Assembly: GCA_950295325.1 (NCBI GenBank)
Contig: OX485809.1
Coordinates: 3,224,001 to 3,288,000, forward strand
Direction of reading: 5' to 3'
From: Polytrichum commune
Taxonomy: Eukaryota > Streptophyta > Polytrichopsida > Polytrichales > Polytrichaceae
DNA length: 64,000 nucleotides
The notes under the pieces were generated by a model. That model was not told where the DNA came from and made no database searches. It worked only from the letters and a program-made list of their open reading frames with translations. This document shows, in pieces, positions 47,440 to 58,176 of the stretch. How positions within the stretch are numbered: position 1 is the stretch's first letter; each line of letters opens with the position of its first letter. The position numbers were made by a program, and so were the translations under genes.

Positions 47440-47770
47440 CTTGAATGGGTTCTATTTAAAAATAGCCCAATTCTCCTAGTAGGACATGAAACACATGAAC
47501 AGTATGAGAGAGTTAACAAAATCGAGGCCGTAGCTGCTTTCATCATAATTTTCAGAGTTCAAATGAATAATTTTGTCATTATCAAATGAAGATTATCATG
47601 TTCATTGAATGCTTGTATAAACCCCCCCCCCCCCCCATTGTGTGGACAATTGAACCTAAAACATCATGGGGTCTAATATTACTTAGAATAATATATTAAA
47701 CACATAATCCAATCTCTTTCAAACAGATGATGTTGATTTGGTATCCATTCTCGTAGCCACACCAAACCTT
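47440..47770 (-). repeat. GTAGATGTG-family copy with 15-C run
   Basis: TGGTAGATGGGTCTTGAATG at the left, CCTAGTAGGACATGAAAC, then TGTTCATTGAATG and, after a run of 15 C at 47622-47636, ATTGTGTGGACAATTGAACC. The C-run replaces the CCTCCCAA of other copies. Confidence 0.6.
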
Positions 47771-47779
47771 GTTAGGGCA

Positions 47780-48526
47780 TCGCCAGTGGATCTAGGTAAA
47801 GCTCACTGCAAACCAAAACCTATCTTTTGACTGACCTAAAATTAGAAATTGAAATTACCATCATTAGAAGCACACCTAAATAAACGTGAGATATTTCTCA
47901 AGAAAAAAGAATTGCACTGGTCATCATCATACATAGTAATGGTATTTCTTAATGCTATAAAAATTCAGTTGCTAAGTTCCAAAGAACAGGTGCGTTCAAT
48001 TATCAGCAAAGTTGACCCCAGTTGGCCTTAAATTAGCTGATTTGGGAAGGAATCTCTATGCACAAAGCAAGTTCAGCCTTCCAAATGAGACATTCTCGGA
48101 GAAGGTGGATTTATCTTATCATACTTTGACTCTGCATAGTTACAACTTACAAGCAATCAAACTTGCATCTAGGTAAAATATACACGAGATGTCCGTTTCT
48201 GTCAGTAACCCCACTTTAAGTATGGCAGACGTTAAAAGGAACCCAACGACCTCTGCTCGGCGTGACAAATGTTGGTGGGACTCACCACTGCCTTTGTGCC
48301 CCGAAATTTTTCGCATCCTTGCCCACGCGGTTCAAGCAACGTTGCCCGACATCTCTTCCCAAACGTCTCTCTTCCTTGATGTCTGCCACTTCAACAGAAT
48401 AACAATTGCCTTTTAGCAAAATTTCTTCAATACCATGGTGTTGTCCTTCACTACGATTGTCCTTCAAGACTCAATTTTTTCCTTCATGCTTATTGTCCTT
48501 CACTAGGATTGAAGGCCGTTCTCCAT
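47780..48526. other. Intergenic, no gene recognised
   Basis: Frames at 48189-48416 and 48282-48467 have no recognisable content. Confidence 0.45.
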
Positions 48527-48755
48527 ATAACCCATATTTAGTGGACTTCATCTTCAAGGTTCAAAATCCTATATATATATATATATATATATGTATATGT
48601 ATATGTTCACTTCCATTGAGTAAATAAACATTTGATTAGGATTTCCTTTTCGAAGTGAAACCATCAATAAAGCATGTAATTAACTTGTAAGTCAAAAACA
48701 TTACAAAAGCCTCATTAGCATTGAGGTAATATTTGTTGTAACTTACCATTGAAAG
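48527..48755 (-). mobile_element. Ty1/copia Gag-like fossil fragment
   Basis: A third locus of the fragment seen at 27118-27345 and in the fold-back element, recognised by CGAAGTGAAACCATCAATAA and CTTCATCTTCAAGG. A (TA)n microsatellite (about 48571-48606) lies in it. It is a broken fossil; the family call is tentative. Confidence 0.35.
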
Positions 48756-48775
48756 GGACATTGTCGTTCGGCCTC

Positions 48776-49370
48776 TCGACCCTTCACACTATGGCCAAAG
48801 TCCAAAGGCCGTCGCAATTTAAAATGATTACTTTTTGAAGAAGGCGACGGACTAAAGTTGGGTCAAACGGGAATGGAAACCCAAACTATGGTCAAGAGGC
48901 CACTGATTTTTTTCATTAAAAATTCAATGATTGACAAGACTTGGCCGTTAGATTGGAAGAGTTATTTTGAACAAGGACTAAAGTTGGATGCTCCTTTGGG
49001 TTTGGACTTTGGGCTCGACCTTTGGAGGCTTCACACTATGACCGTTCAAGTCAAGAGGCCGTGGGAGTTCATGACCAAGGGTTTCACCCCCCATTAGCTT
49101 TAATAAACGAATAAATTTGCGCGAGTGCACGAATAGAGTGCTTCGCCGCGAATACCATAAGATCTGGACTTTGGGCTCGACCTTTGGAGGCTTCACACTA
49201 TGACCGTCCAAGTCAAGAGGCCGTGGGAGTTCATGGCCAAGGGTTTGGACATTGGGCTTGGCCTCACACTGTGCTCGGCTGAAGGCTCCACTTACTATAT
49301 TTTATTTTCTATTTTTAGCCACTCAATCCCACGGCCTCTCGACTTGGACGGCCATAGTGTGAAGCGGCCC
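48776..49370. mobile_element. PIF-type MITE with an internal duplication
   Basis: The right end reads CCATAGTGTGAAGCGGCCC followed by TTA (49371-49373). The left end (CCCTTCACACTATGGCC near 48779) is degraded. A segment starting TTGGACTTTGGGCTCGACC is present twice (about 48996 and 49150), about 160 bp apart. Confidence 0.5.
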
Positions 49371-49373
49371 TTA

Positions 49374-49813
49374 CTACCTTGTTAACGATGTTGTGCATGA
49401 TTCACGCCTTAATTTCTTCCTTTTGACTTACTTTGCCAATTTTGCCATCACAAGATCCGCTTTCTACTCCGTTTTTCTCACAGATTTGCGGTGAAGGGCC
49501 CTGATTTCTTCCTCCATTCTCCGAAAGTTGGGGGAGCACTACTTAATTATTGGCCCGCCGCTAAGTCTTTGGATGCGTATTGTCCTCATGGGCGCCAAGT
49601 TCTGTTGATTGATGCTACCTTCGAGGAGCCCAAATTGGCATTCAACTCCTTCCGTTATCAGCAGGATTTAATGGAGATATGTGGACACCTTGTTCATTTC
49701 TCAGCGATTCATCAGCTTCTTAGCGTTGGTGACAAGTGCACTATGAGATCAGCACTTTATCAAGAGTTTTAGAACTGTTCTGAATTCATTTTGTCAATTT
49801 TGTAGAGATAGAG
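49374..49813 (+). promoter_or_regulatory. Upstream region of the 549-residue gene
   Basis: Non-repetitive DNA between the MITE and the ATG. No convincing TATA box lies close to the start. A 93-codon frame at 49491-49772 has no recognisable content and is more likely leader than gene. Confidence 0.3.
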
Positions 49814-51463
49814 ATGGCGATGGCTCGATCTCTGTTGTTCCTGTGCATGTTTGCGGTGTGGGTGCAGGTTGAGACACGCCCAGCCCCCGATGACTGGGAT
49901 ACTTATTTCAATTACGCAGGTGTTAAGCACACCTACCACCACAACAACTTCGGAGATTCTAGCCATGTCGCTGACTTTAGCTCCAGTAACTTAGAGAGCG
50001 AGTTTAGGGTTAAGAATCCAAGCAGTTCTGAACTTGGCGAAGAGTTCACCTATGGCTCCGGTGCCAAGTACTCCGAAGCAGCAGACTCTGGCAGATTCTC
50101 GGCCAATTTGTACAATGCAGATCAGCCTCGAATTGTTTCAAGAGATGAGCATTTTCAGGCTCTCTACAGCTACAATCCCAAGCAGATCAATGATGAGAGC
50201 CAAGTTGATGATGAGCCTCGCATGTCGAGCTTCAATGCCAACAGGTTCGCGTCCAATGGTGATGGCAATGGTGTTTATACAGATCAGAGCAGCAGCTTTG
50301 CAAGTCGTAAGGAGACATACAGCTTCGATGCTGCGACGACGACCGCCGAGACAAACTTCGGGAACGATGCTTCGGAGACCTATGCCTTGCTTGCCTCCGA
50401 CTTCTCTCTTGATGGTTCGAGGAGGTTTGGAGGGGCTGTTCCGAAGTCGAGGTTCGACGATGTGAGTGAGGAGCATTTCGGTGATTTTTCCACATATACC
50501 TTTGATGCTACCAGATCCACCAACGAGGACTCGGCTCCGACTTTTGCAGAAGCTCCAGTGAGCTTCGATGATAGTGAGGAACATTTTGGTGATGTTTCTA
50601 CTTCCAGCTTGCCCTCTTCAGGGCTTACTCGTGTTGCAGTTCCATCTTCAGCTTTTGATGCCAATGAAGACGAGTTCAGTGGCGCGGTGGCAAAAAGTTT
50701 CCCTTCGGAAGATTCCACCTTCGAAGTCGCACAAGAACCTGCAGGGGACTTCGTAGCACAAGCACCTGCAAGTGCGGCTAACTTCGATGATGTTAGCTTC
50801 GATGATGTTTCGAACCACAATTCCTCGGAGACGGAATTAGCACCATGGAGCTATGATGCCAAAACCGATGAGTGGACCACACGCACTTTCCAGACGGCAG
50901 AAGCTCCGGAGAGTTTCCATGTTGATGAATCCAACGAAACAACAAGCTTCTTCACCGAGAATTCCACACGCACAGTCTCCCACTCCGATGCTGACTCTCC
51001 TGCTCCTGAGAGCTTCAATTTCAGCGAGGTAAGCCTCAATGCTGAGTATGCACGCATTATTACGAAGCAGGAGGATGAGGCTGAAGCTCCACAGAACAGC
51101 GATGATTCTTCCACATACACTAACTCTTTGACCAATGTGACCTCGGAGGCGGCTAAAGCGCCCGGGAGCTCCGAGGGGTCGAATTTCCAAGAGTTTTTGA
51201 CAGACACTCACATGTCGAACGACTCTCTCTCCAACGCAGAAGACGGCGATGAGGAAACCTTTGCTGATGTTTCCTCTCACAGCTTGCCATCCTCGGAGAC
51301 ATTTGTAAAAGACACGGAGGTTACCCTCAGTGATCCTTTTACAATCACCATGTCAACTAGTTTCAGTCATGACGATGATTCCAGCTCTCACCAGTTGTTT
51401 GCCCACACCAAATTTAACAGCAAACCCGCCCCCACATTTGAGAGGGCCGATGATGATCCGTAG
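49814..51463 (+). CDS. Acidic Ser/Asp/Phe-rich secreted protein, 549 aa
   Basis: A single intact exon starting ATGGCGATGGC. Residues 1-22 (MAMARSLLFLCMFAVWVQVE) form a signal peptide. The mature part appears to have no cysteine, is strongly acidic and rich in Ser, Asp, Glu, Ala, Phe and Thr, and has no membrane segment. Repeated motifs include EEHFGDFSTYTFDA, SEEHFGDVSTSSLPSS, FDDVS and ADVSSHSLPSS. Aromatic-spaced runs (EEFTYGSGAKY; FASRKETYSFDA) recall the variable FxxY region of plant BURP proteins such as the polygalacturonase-1 beta subunit, but no BURP domain follows. Several Asn-X-Ser/Thr sites are present (NSS, NETT, NSTR, NFSE, NVTS, NDSL). It is probably an extracellular, disordered cell-wall-associated protein; the function is unknown. 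An open frame of this length with coding-like composition makes a real gene very likely. Confidence 0.8.
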   Translation: MAMARSLLFLCMFAVWVQVETRPAPDDWDTYFNYAGVKHTYHHNNFGDSSHVADFSSSNLESEFRVKNPSSSELGEEFTYGSGAKYSEAADSGRFSANLYNADQPRIVSRDEHFQALYSYNPKQINDESQVDDEPRMSSFNANRFASNGDGNGVYTDQSSSFASRKETYSFDAATTTAETNFGNDASETYALLASDFSLDGSRRFGGAVPKSRFDDVSEEHFGDFSTYTFDATRSTNEDSAPTFAEAPVSFDDSEEHFGDVSTSSLPSSGLTRVAVPSSAFDANEDEFSGAVAKSFPSEDSTFEVAQEPAGDFVAQAPASAANFDDVSFDDVSNHNSSETELAPWSYDAKTDEWTTRTFQTAEAPESFHVDESNETTSFFTENSTRTVSHSDADSPAPESFNFSEVSLNAEYARIITKQEDEAEAPQNSDDSSTYTNSLTNVTSEAAKAPGSSEGSNFQEFLTDTHMSNDSLSNAEDGDEETFADVSSHSLPSSETFVKDTEVTLSDPFTITMSTSFSHDDDSSSHQLFAHTKFNSKPAPTFERADDDP

Positions 51464-52285
51464 AGAGATTTGTAGTACATTTCGAAAGACATAAGAAGAC
51501 TGCCTCTTCCGAGGAATCTTCACATTTTTGCTGAATCTGGTTTCAATTGAAGAACTCCTAAGAAGTCAGTGACTGCCATTTAGAACATTTGCTGAGGCTG
51601 CGCATGTGTAGCCCAAAATGTATCCAGATCTACATGTATAGTGACCACATTGCATCCCTCCAGACTATTAATGTCTGAAGCGTGTTGAATCGAATCATTT
51701 CAACCAATCTCGCTCTTTTGAAGGAAATTGAAACATGTCTTGTCTCTTCTGCAAACTTGACTCACATGTATGCCGCCCTGACTTTGCAATAACAGCCGCT
51801 TTGTTATGATAATCCAACTTTGTACACGAGTGGGCAATAACTGAAATGTTTAAGTTGTACATTGATGACAGTGCAATTTGGGGTTAGATTATTGAAGACT
51901 GCAAAAGTCTATGCAAGTCACATCTCCACATCCGAATTGGCTCTGTGGCAAAAAACATCGTACCACAGCCGCTTTGAATGTGACCATGACTTCAGCGAAG
52001 TCACAGTATCGTCCCTTACCAACTAGGTGCTAGCAATATTAACAATGTTGACAAGTGAACAAATATAGTGCACATTTCAAAGCCGTTATACCAAATTTTA
52101 AATACATCCAATAAACTATTCATTGTACACCACTGTGTTGAATTTAATGACAAACCTGTCCATGCCCGTCGTTGTTGGGCCTGGAACAGGATATGTTGTT
52201 TTACATTGAAGTCCCTCGATTTCTGTAACAGGTCAGCTTCCCAAATGGTTTGTTGTGGAGCCATGTGTAAGCTTTGCTCTGTAAG
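51464..52285. other. 3' flank and intergenic DNA
   Basis: Downstream of the acidic-protein gene; no BURP-like or other coding continuation in any frame. No recognisable repeat. Confidence 0.5.
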
Positions 52286-52650
52286 GTAGATGTGTCTTGG
52301 ATGGATACTTTATCTCTGCACTCGCTTCTTGTAGGATATGAAACATGCAACTAATACAAGACGATTAGCAAATCCAAATTGTGCTTGTAGCCATTTGCCT
52401 CATGATTTTTGGAGCTCAAAAGAATATCTTATTCATTATCAAATTGAAGATTTTCATGCTCATTAAGTGGTCATAGAGCTCCTCCTAATCATGTAAACTA
52501 TTGCATCTAGGATCATTAACATATTTTGATCACATAGTTCAATCTCTTTAAAACACATTCTTTTTGGTGCAAGTTCTTAGATCCACACTTAACTACATAC
52601 CACTCAAATAAGTTATACTGAGGTGTCAAGATTATTGTTGTGCTTGATAT
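52286..52650 (-). repeat. GTAGATGTG-family MITE-like element, full-length copy
   Basis: Runs from AAGGTAGATGTGTCTTGGAT to a degraded complementary end near GTGCTTGATATAACC, about 365 bp, with the CATTTGCCTCATGATTTTTGGAG and CACTTAACTACATACCACTC landmarks of the family. Confidence 0.65.
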
Positions 52651-54584
52651 AACCTGATGTGAAGAATACCATCCTAAGGTGCATCAGAAACTCTATTTCT
52701 ACCAGTGCAGAAGCTCTACTTCATCCTTTCTCATCCTCTGCCAAAAATATAAACCCTAGCCTTTGATGTCGTCACTGCCGATTCCCCTCAACAGGGTCAT
52801 TGTCGGTATAGATAGGAGTCCTTTTCAGGCTTTTGATTACTCCATTCAAGAACCAAAGTGATATTACGAGGACCTCTTTCCTTCTGTCCCTTGCTTTCAC
52901 CCTACATCAATATTGTTCAAAGAATGCAAAGTTAGTCAATCTTAAGCTGAAGAACTCACAGCTCAAATGCGAACAGTTGCAAAGGCCGACAACCCCACAC
53001 TAAGGTAGATGTACCTGAATCTAACATAGCCGGACACCTATGTTTGAGTGATATACGCAATTTGACTTTGCTGATCATCTCATATTAATTGTGTAATTCA
53101 TATTGTATGAGAAGTGGGTGCAGAGAGAAAAATATCCAAATAACACACTTCTAATCAACTATATGGATTTGTGATTTACTAAGATGGTAGGATTCTAAAT
53201 CCACATAGAAAAGATAGCAACCTAGTGGATAAGAACCACTAGTAAGATTGAACAATTTCTTTAATCCTTTGTAAATTTTCCGCTATCCCTAGGAAGTGAT
53301 TTGGTCCACCCACATTTTTCGAAACCGCAAAGCAAAAAGATACCATCTCTACAATTGCAAGAGCCTAGGAGTGTGAAATTTGATTGGGATTATTCTAATA
53401 AACAAACACTTCCTAAACATCAAATTTAGTGTGGCCCATGCCACTCATCACCGACCCACATTAAATATCTTGCAATCACTAGACAACAACTAGAGAGAAT
53501 GTTCATATGAAAATTGGGCTTATGACAAGTCATGAGCACCACTCTAATTAACATGACATGCCAATTTGAATTCGACCCTAAATCATATGTTTGGTGTACT
53601 AATTGTACTAATTGACCTCATCATCCAGGTGCAAACAAGTGCAGTGTGTTTTCACCATCCTGTGCAGAACGCCTCACAAATATGACCAAACCTTCAACAT
53701 CTCACAAAACCATAATCAATACATTGAACAAAGCAAGGCTAAAAGATTAACAAGGGGCTAAAGACAAGCACTGGTGGTGTACCTCAATGCTTGTTGCACC
53801 ATATTTGACTCCCTAAGGTATGTGGCCGTCATTTGGTCCCATTTTCATGTTCTCTGACTTCTACAATTAGTTTTTTAAACGACAGAACTTTTGTGGCAAT
53901 AGAAAACCTATGATAAAGCATCAACAAAAATCAAATTGAAAATCAGACCTTCTTTTATTTAGTTGTGATTATCGAAAGTGCATTTGTTGATATCTTGAAT
54001 GAACACATAGATCTCCCAACTATGTTGACTATTGAGAGTGGAGTGATTAATAAAATTTGAAGACGTAGTCCAATCTCTTTTCAACATGTTCTTTATGGTG
54101 TTTGTTCTTTGATCCTCACCCGACTGCACACCAATTAAATATAGGTGTCCAAATAAGAAAAGTAATTAAATAACACCCATGAACATTAAATAGTATGCCG
54201 ACAGGCCTTTCTTCAAAGGCTCAAATCAGTGAATGAAGAAGAATGACTGGAATGAATTTTTTCCTCAAATACCTCTCACCATGTACAAAAGTCACATTCT
54301 TTCGCAACAGGCCAATGTCCTGGCTCTCATTGGCACTACAATCTTCGTCTATGAGGTCAATTTTGGCCACCTGTGCCTTAAACCCTAAACCGTAAACCCT
54401 AACACCTAAAATCTACAGCTACTTTCACCAAGCTTGCTATGCTTGGTTAAGCAAAGTACTAAATCCTTACCAACTCCTTCATCAAAACAGCATGCCACGG
54501 ACCTAATTGGACTGTGCAAAATTGTGAAACCCTCTCTCTAACTTAAATGGTGCCAGAACATGAAGAACAGAAGCTGTTTAGCGG
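52651..54584. other. Intergenic repeats, no gene recognised
   Basis: Contains a partial GTAGATGTG-family copy near 53000-53110 and another at about 53860-54190 (minus). A telo-box, AAACCCTAAA, is at 54380-54389 with a second ACCCTAA nearby. No coding sequence. Confidence 0.5.
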
Positions 54585-54895
54585 CTACTTGGCTTGGTAA
54601 TACAAGAATGTTCCCAAAATTGCAATGGTAACACCAACAGCATTGATTGGCCTCACTTGAATATGGAAGACGATGATGGAGGACACGATCACAATCACAG
54701 GCTTCATGATGTTGCCAATGCTAAATGAAAGAGGAGAGATTGGGTCGAGTGACATGTATGCCACCAGAGCATAGTAATTCATGCCGCCCGCTTGATGGTT
54801 GCCCTTGCGTATCCCCTTCTTCGAAAACCTCATGTTGCAATTCACAACAGCAATGTTGGACACCATGACACCGACGAACACTGTCATGTTGATGG
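54585..54895 (-). pseudogene. Tandem partial copy of the GPT gene
   Basis: Directly downstream of the intact gene, about 15 bp beyond its stop. The frame reads NMTVFVGVMVSNIA, then GGMNYYA, then jumps in frame to VAYMSLDPISPLSFSIGN and ends TFLYYQAK. It corresponds to the last third of the translocator. About 53 codons between GGMNYYA and YMSLD are deleted, and the phosphate-binding Lys-Arg pair is changed to Lys-Pro (MKPV). The 3' flanks of both copies share GAAGAACAGAA, so the repeat unit includes part of the 3' untranslated region. It lacks a start and is not functional as it stands. Confidence 0.9.
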
Positions 54896-54909
54896 AAGAA
54901 CAGAAACAA

Positions 54910-56220
54910 CTACTTGGCTTGGGAGTACAAGAATGTTCCCAGAATTGCAATGGCAGCGCCAACAGCATTGATTGGTCTCACTTGTGTGTGGAAGACGATG
55001 ATGGAGGACACAATGACAATCACACGCTTCATGGTGTTGCCGATGCTAAATGAAAGCGGAGAGATTTGGTCGAGTGACATGTATGACACTTGATTGTGCA
55101 AGTGGTAGAGCACACTCTGCGCCATCACCCACCACACAAACTGTTTGCCCACACTTTGGTTGGCTGCATTCCACCCAGCCGCCCAAAGCTTGGGACCCTC
55201 CATGGCGAATGCGAAGGGGGTGAGAAACACAAGCGACATCATGCTCAAACAAGCATAGTAATTCATCCCGCCCACTTGGTTGGTGCCCTTGCGCATCCCC
55301 TTCTTGGAAAAAATGTTGCGAATCACGAAAGCAATGTTGGACACCATGGCACCGACGAATCCTGTCATGTTGAAGTTGAGCTCCGTTGCAGCCGCTAACC
55401 CACAGCCACCGATGATGGGGATTAAAGACAAGTAGACAGGCAAGGAGAAGCTATCCCCGAAAAACAATTTGGATACAATCACACTGCAGGCTGGCTCAGC
55501 ACTCTTGATTATGTGGTGTGATGATACAGCCACCTTGGACAGACTCAATGTTGCTGCCACAAATCCAATTGTGTGCAACAGTGCCACCGGAACAAGTCCT
55601 CTCAAAAACTCAGCATCCACTTTCGGTGGCTCCACAATTTTCAAAGCCCAGGAGGCAAGCATGATAGTGGACCCGGCTGCCAGCGACAACGTGGACGTCA
55701 ACCATGGGAAGGGAAAGACGTTGAGTACCATCTTGTTGTAGATGTTGAACACAGCATTCAATCCCCACCATGTGGCGAAAATCATCTCGGTGTTGAACCT
55801 CTTTCCAGCTTTCACATTTGTCACTACTACTTCCTCTGAAACGTCTTCCACAACATTCAGTGTCCTGTCATGGTAAGAAGAATCGTGGTGATAGGAATCG
55901 GCCATGCCAACATTCACAGCTTTTGCTGCTATCTTCAGACGAAATCCTCTCTTCTTGACTCCCTCATCCTTGTGAAAACCTAAAATTTGTTGCCCAACTA
56001 CAAAGGTGCTCCTGCATCCTAGATTCCTAAACCCCAACATGGGCTTAAGCAACAACCTTCTTGCCACTTCGGAATTCTGGGAGCCAAAAACTCCGTGACA
56101 TGTGTGAGCGACATGTGAACTCGAAGAACCGATGTAGCTATTTTTCGATTTAACATACTCAAGGCTGCTTGCGGAGGCTGGAGTTTGTAGAACGGATGAC
56201 CCCATCTTGATGGCTGCCAT
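54910..56220 (-). CDS. GPT: Plastid glucose-6-phosphate/phosphate translocator
   Basis: Exchanges glucose 6-phosphate for phosphate across the plastid inner envelope. The first in-frame ATG is at 56220 (context CCTATGGC), giving 436 residues; the open frame runs 28 codons further but without another ATG. Residues 1 to about 140 form a Ser-rich transit peptide plus an acidic linker. The membrane domain follows with family signatures ATWWGLNAVFNIYNK, WLTSTLSLAAGS, GGMNYYACLSM, VSYMSLDQISPLSFSIGNTM and AILGTFLYSQAK. GMNYYACLSM and the end favour GPT over TPT, PPT or XPT. Lys239 and Lys398-Arg399, equivalent to the phosphate-binding residues of the Galdieria TPT structure, are kept. However, the usual His in GHVAA is Phe220 and the Tyr in HLYNQ is His375. 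No introns, unlike angiosperm GPT genes as I recall. Confidence 0.9.
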   Translation of the reverse strand: MAAIKMGSSVLQTPASASSLEYVKSKNSYIGSSSSHVAHTCHGVFGSQNSEVARRLLLKPMLGFRNLGCRSTFVVGQQILGFHKDEGVKKRGFRLKIAAKAVNVGMADSYHHDSSYHDRTLNVVEDVSEEVVVTNVKAGKRFNTEMIFATWWGLNAVFNIYNKMVLNVFPFPWLTSTLSLAAGSTIMLASWALKIVEPPKVDAEFLRGLVPVALLHTIGFVAATLSLSKVAVSSHHIIKSAEPACSVIVSKLFFGDSFSLPVYLSLIPIIGGCGLAAATELNFNMTGFVGAMVSNIAFVIRNIFSKKGMRKGTNQVGGMNYYACLSMMSLVFLTPFAFAMEGPKLWAAGWNAANQSVGKQFVWWVMAQSVLYHLHNQVSYMSLDQISPLSFSIGNTMKRVIVIVSSIIVFHTQVRPINAVGAAIAILGTFLYSQAK

Positions 56221-56614
56221 AGGCTCCTCCCTCCCTCGTATGGATTCAGGCCTTATTAGCCCCGAAACTCCAAACAAAGATGTGAATTCAGATGTAGGCG
56301 ACAAGAATGATCACAACTTGGAGGAAACTGCAAAAAGAGAAAGTGGAAACTTCTCCATCGCCTCTAGTCACCACAGAAAGCGGTGGCTATTTCGACAACT
56401 CCCGCAATAAACTCGGCCACCCCTCCACTTGTAGGCCTTCAAAAACGACAAAGTCCAAACGTGAACTACAACCTTGCATGTATCTGTTCCGTTGTCGTCT
56501 ACTCACAAAATCCCCGAAGAAGCCACACTCGCAAGAAAAAAGACAGCAAGCACTCCTCACACAAAGCAAATCTCGCTAAACCTCCAGATTGATTAGTGAA
56601 TGTCTCTATGGCTC

Positions 56615-56640
56615 CCTGGATATATTGTATACCAATCGAA
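56615..56640 (-). promoter_or_regulatory. Possible GPT core promoter
   Basis: On the minus strand ATTGG (inverted CCAAT) is followed by TATACAATATATCC, about 400 bp before the translocator ATG. The spacing implies a leader of about 370 nt. Support is by motif only. Confidence 0.3.
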
Positions 56641-56943
56641 TGCGGAAGAGTAGCGTGTCTTATACCGATGGAAAGCTCTCGACATGGGAGGGGCGAATCT
56701 GCGAAGGGGAGGTTCCAAGCAATCCACAATTCGTTCGCAACGGGGAGCTGCCGCGGAAGCAGGAGTTCGTAAGTCAGTCACAGCCTGCCTGGATCGACTC
56801 TCGAGCAGAGAGAAGCTGGGGGCCCCATGAAGTGCCACGCAAGCAAGGCGGCCCCGGGTATATTGGGCGGGTATGGTCCAGATTCATCTGTATTCTCGGC
56901 CCCCTGTCCAAATTTGTCCTTTACAAAAGCCTACGTTCATAAT

Positions 56944-57124
56944 GAGACCTCCGAATTTGCATGACAGGTCACGGACGGATGAGATCTCCGAATTTGAATG
57001 ATATGTCACGGACGGATGAGATCTCCGAATTTGCATGACATGTCACGGACGGATGAGATCTCCGAATTTGCATGACATGTCACGGACGGATGAGATCTCC
57101 GGATTTGAATGACATGTCACGGAC
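56944..57124 (+). repeat. 37-bp tandem repeat, 4.9 copies
   Basis: The unit begins GAGATCTCCGAATTTGCATG and continues ACATGTCACGGACGGAT. Five copies differ at a few positions. Each contains two perfect or near-perfect palindromes, GAGATCTC and TGACATGTCA, and three copies also contain TGCATG (an RY-type CATGCA core). It lies about 720 bp upstream of the translocator ATG. Confidence 0.9.
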
Positions 57125-58176
57125 TCTGTCGGGAACACACTGAAGGTTACAAGGAAGCCCGCCCCATGAGTGAGTGACTTCAAAAGGCCTTTTAATCCGT
57201 TGTACAACATGCCTAGGTGTCATACCCTTCATAGATACCGTTTGCTTTTTGGCACGTTTTAATAACCATATCGTTCCGCCTCCTATGACAACTTCCTTAC
57301 CAATGGTGGACCCAAACATGTACATAGAGAGGGCTTCCAAAAACGTGGATGAGCAATTGTGAATCGGTTATGGTGGAGGCACGATGGATTTATTTTTTTA
57401 TTATTTTTATTCCCGACGCAAAGATCGTTGACTTTGTACATTGGAGTGTTTGATGATTGTTGGCAAAAGGTCGGTATTGCTAGTAGGTGTGAGGAAGATG
57501 AGAGGGGTTTTGTGGTAGCTCGGCTATAAGTTGGGTGAGGAAACTAAGGTTGTAGTTTTCTATGTATAGACTTGCTTTGGGAGGTAGGAAGATTTACCAT
57601 AAGGTGTGTGTGACTTATGTTTGACTCCAATTTGAAATGGTTACCAATGAATGAGCATGCTACAGTAGTCTCAAAGCGGTTAAGACACACCATTGTTGAG
57701 TGGCATATTTATTTTCATGGAATTCCGATTTTGAAAATTGAAGATTGGTGTATATATATACACTCATTTGTTTTTATAAAATAGAATGACATTTGACCAA
57801 AATGTGCTCAAATAAGTGCAACAATGCCATGGTACTATGATAGACTTTGTTCATTTTAGAAACTCCAATGCTTTGTTGTGGGTAACACACCTTGGTAGGT
57901 ATGAACTTCATGAGTTTATAGCACTTGTTGACTTTGATAATTGGTGGTCCACTCCTTTTTGCAATCCTTCAAATCATTACCTCACAAATCTCAATTTTGT
58001 GAGCTTTCTAGTTTGCACGTGTTCATAGTAGTAGCCAAACAAGAGTGTACGATTATCACATATTGCAAAGTTTCCATTTTGTTGATCTTGATGATCAAGA
58101 GTTTGAAATAATCAACTTACTTTAAAGGTTTTATAGCATGGACACATTCTCTTTGCCATATACTATATAACTCATA
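57125..58176. other. Intergenic, no gene recognised
   Basis: Frames at 57174-57362, 57080-57340 and 57816-58028 have no recognisable domains. Confidence 0.5.

Noticed and set aside
49491-49772. 93-codon frame just upstream of the acidic-protein gene
   Set aside because: No recognisable domain, no signal, and its position suggests leader sequence.
50138-51280. Long minus-strand frames opposite the acidic-protein gene
   Set aside because: They are shadows of the strongly biased plus-strand coding sequence.
54380-54410. Interstitial telomere array
   Set aside because: Only one or two degenerate AAACCCTAA units; this is a telo-box-sized match.
56944-57124. CRISPR-like array
   Set aside because: The 37-bp units follow each other without spacers, so this is a plain tandem repeat.
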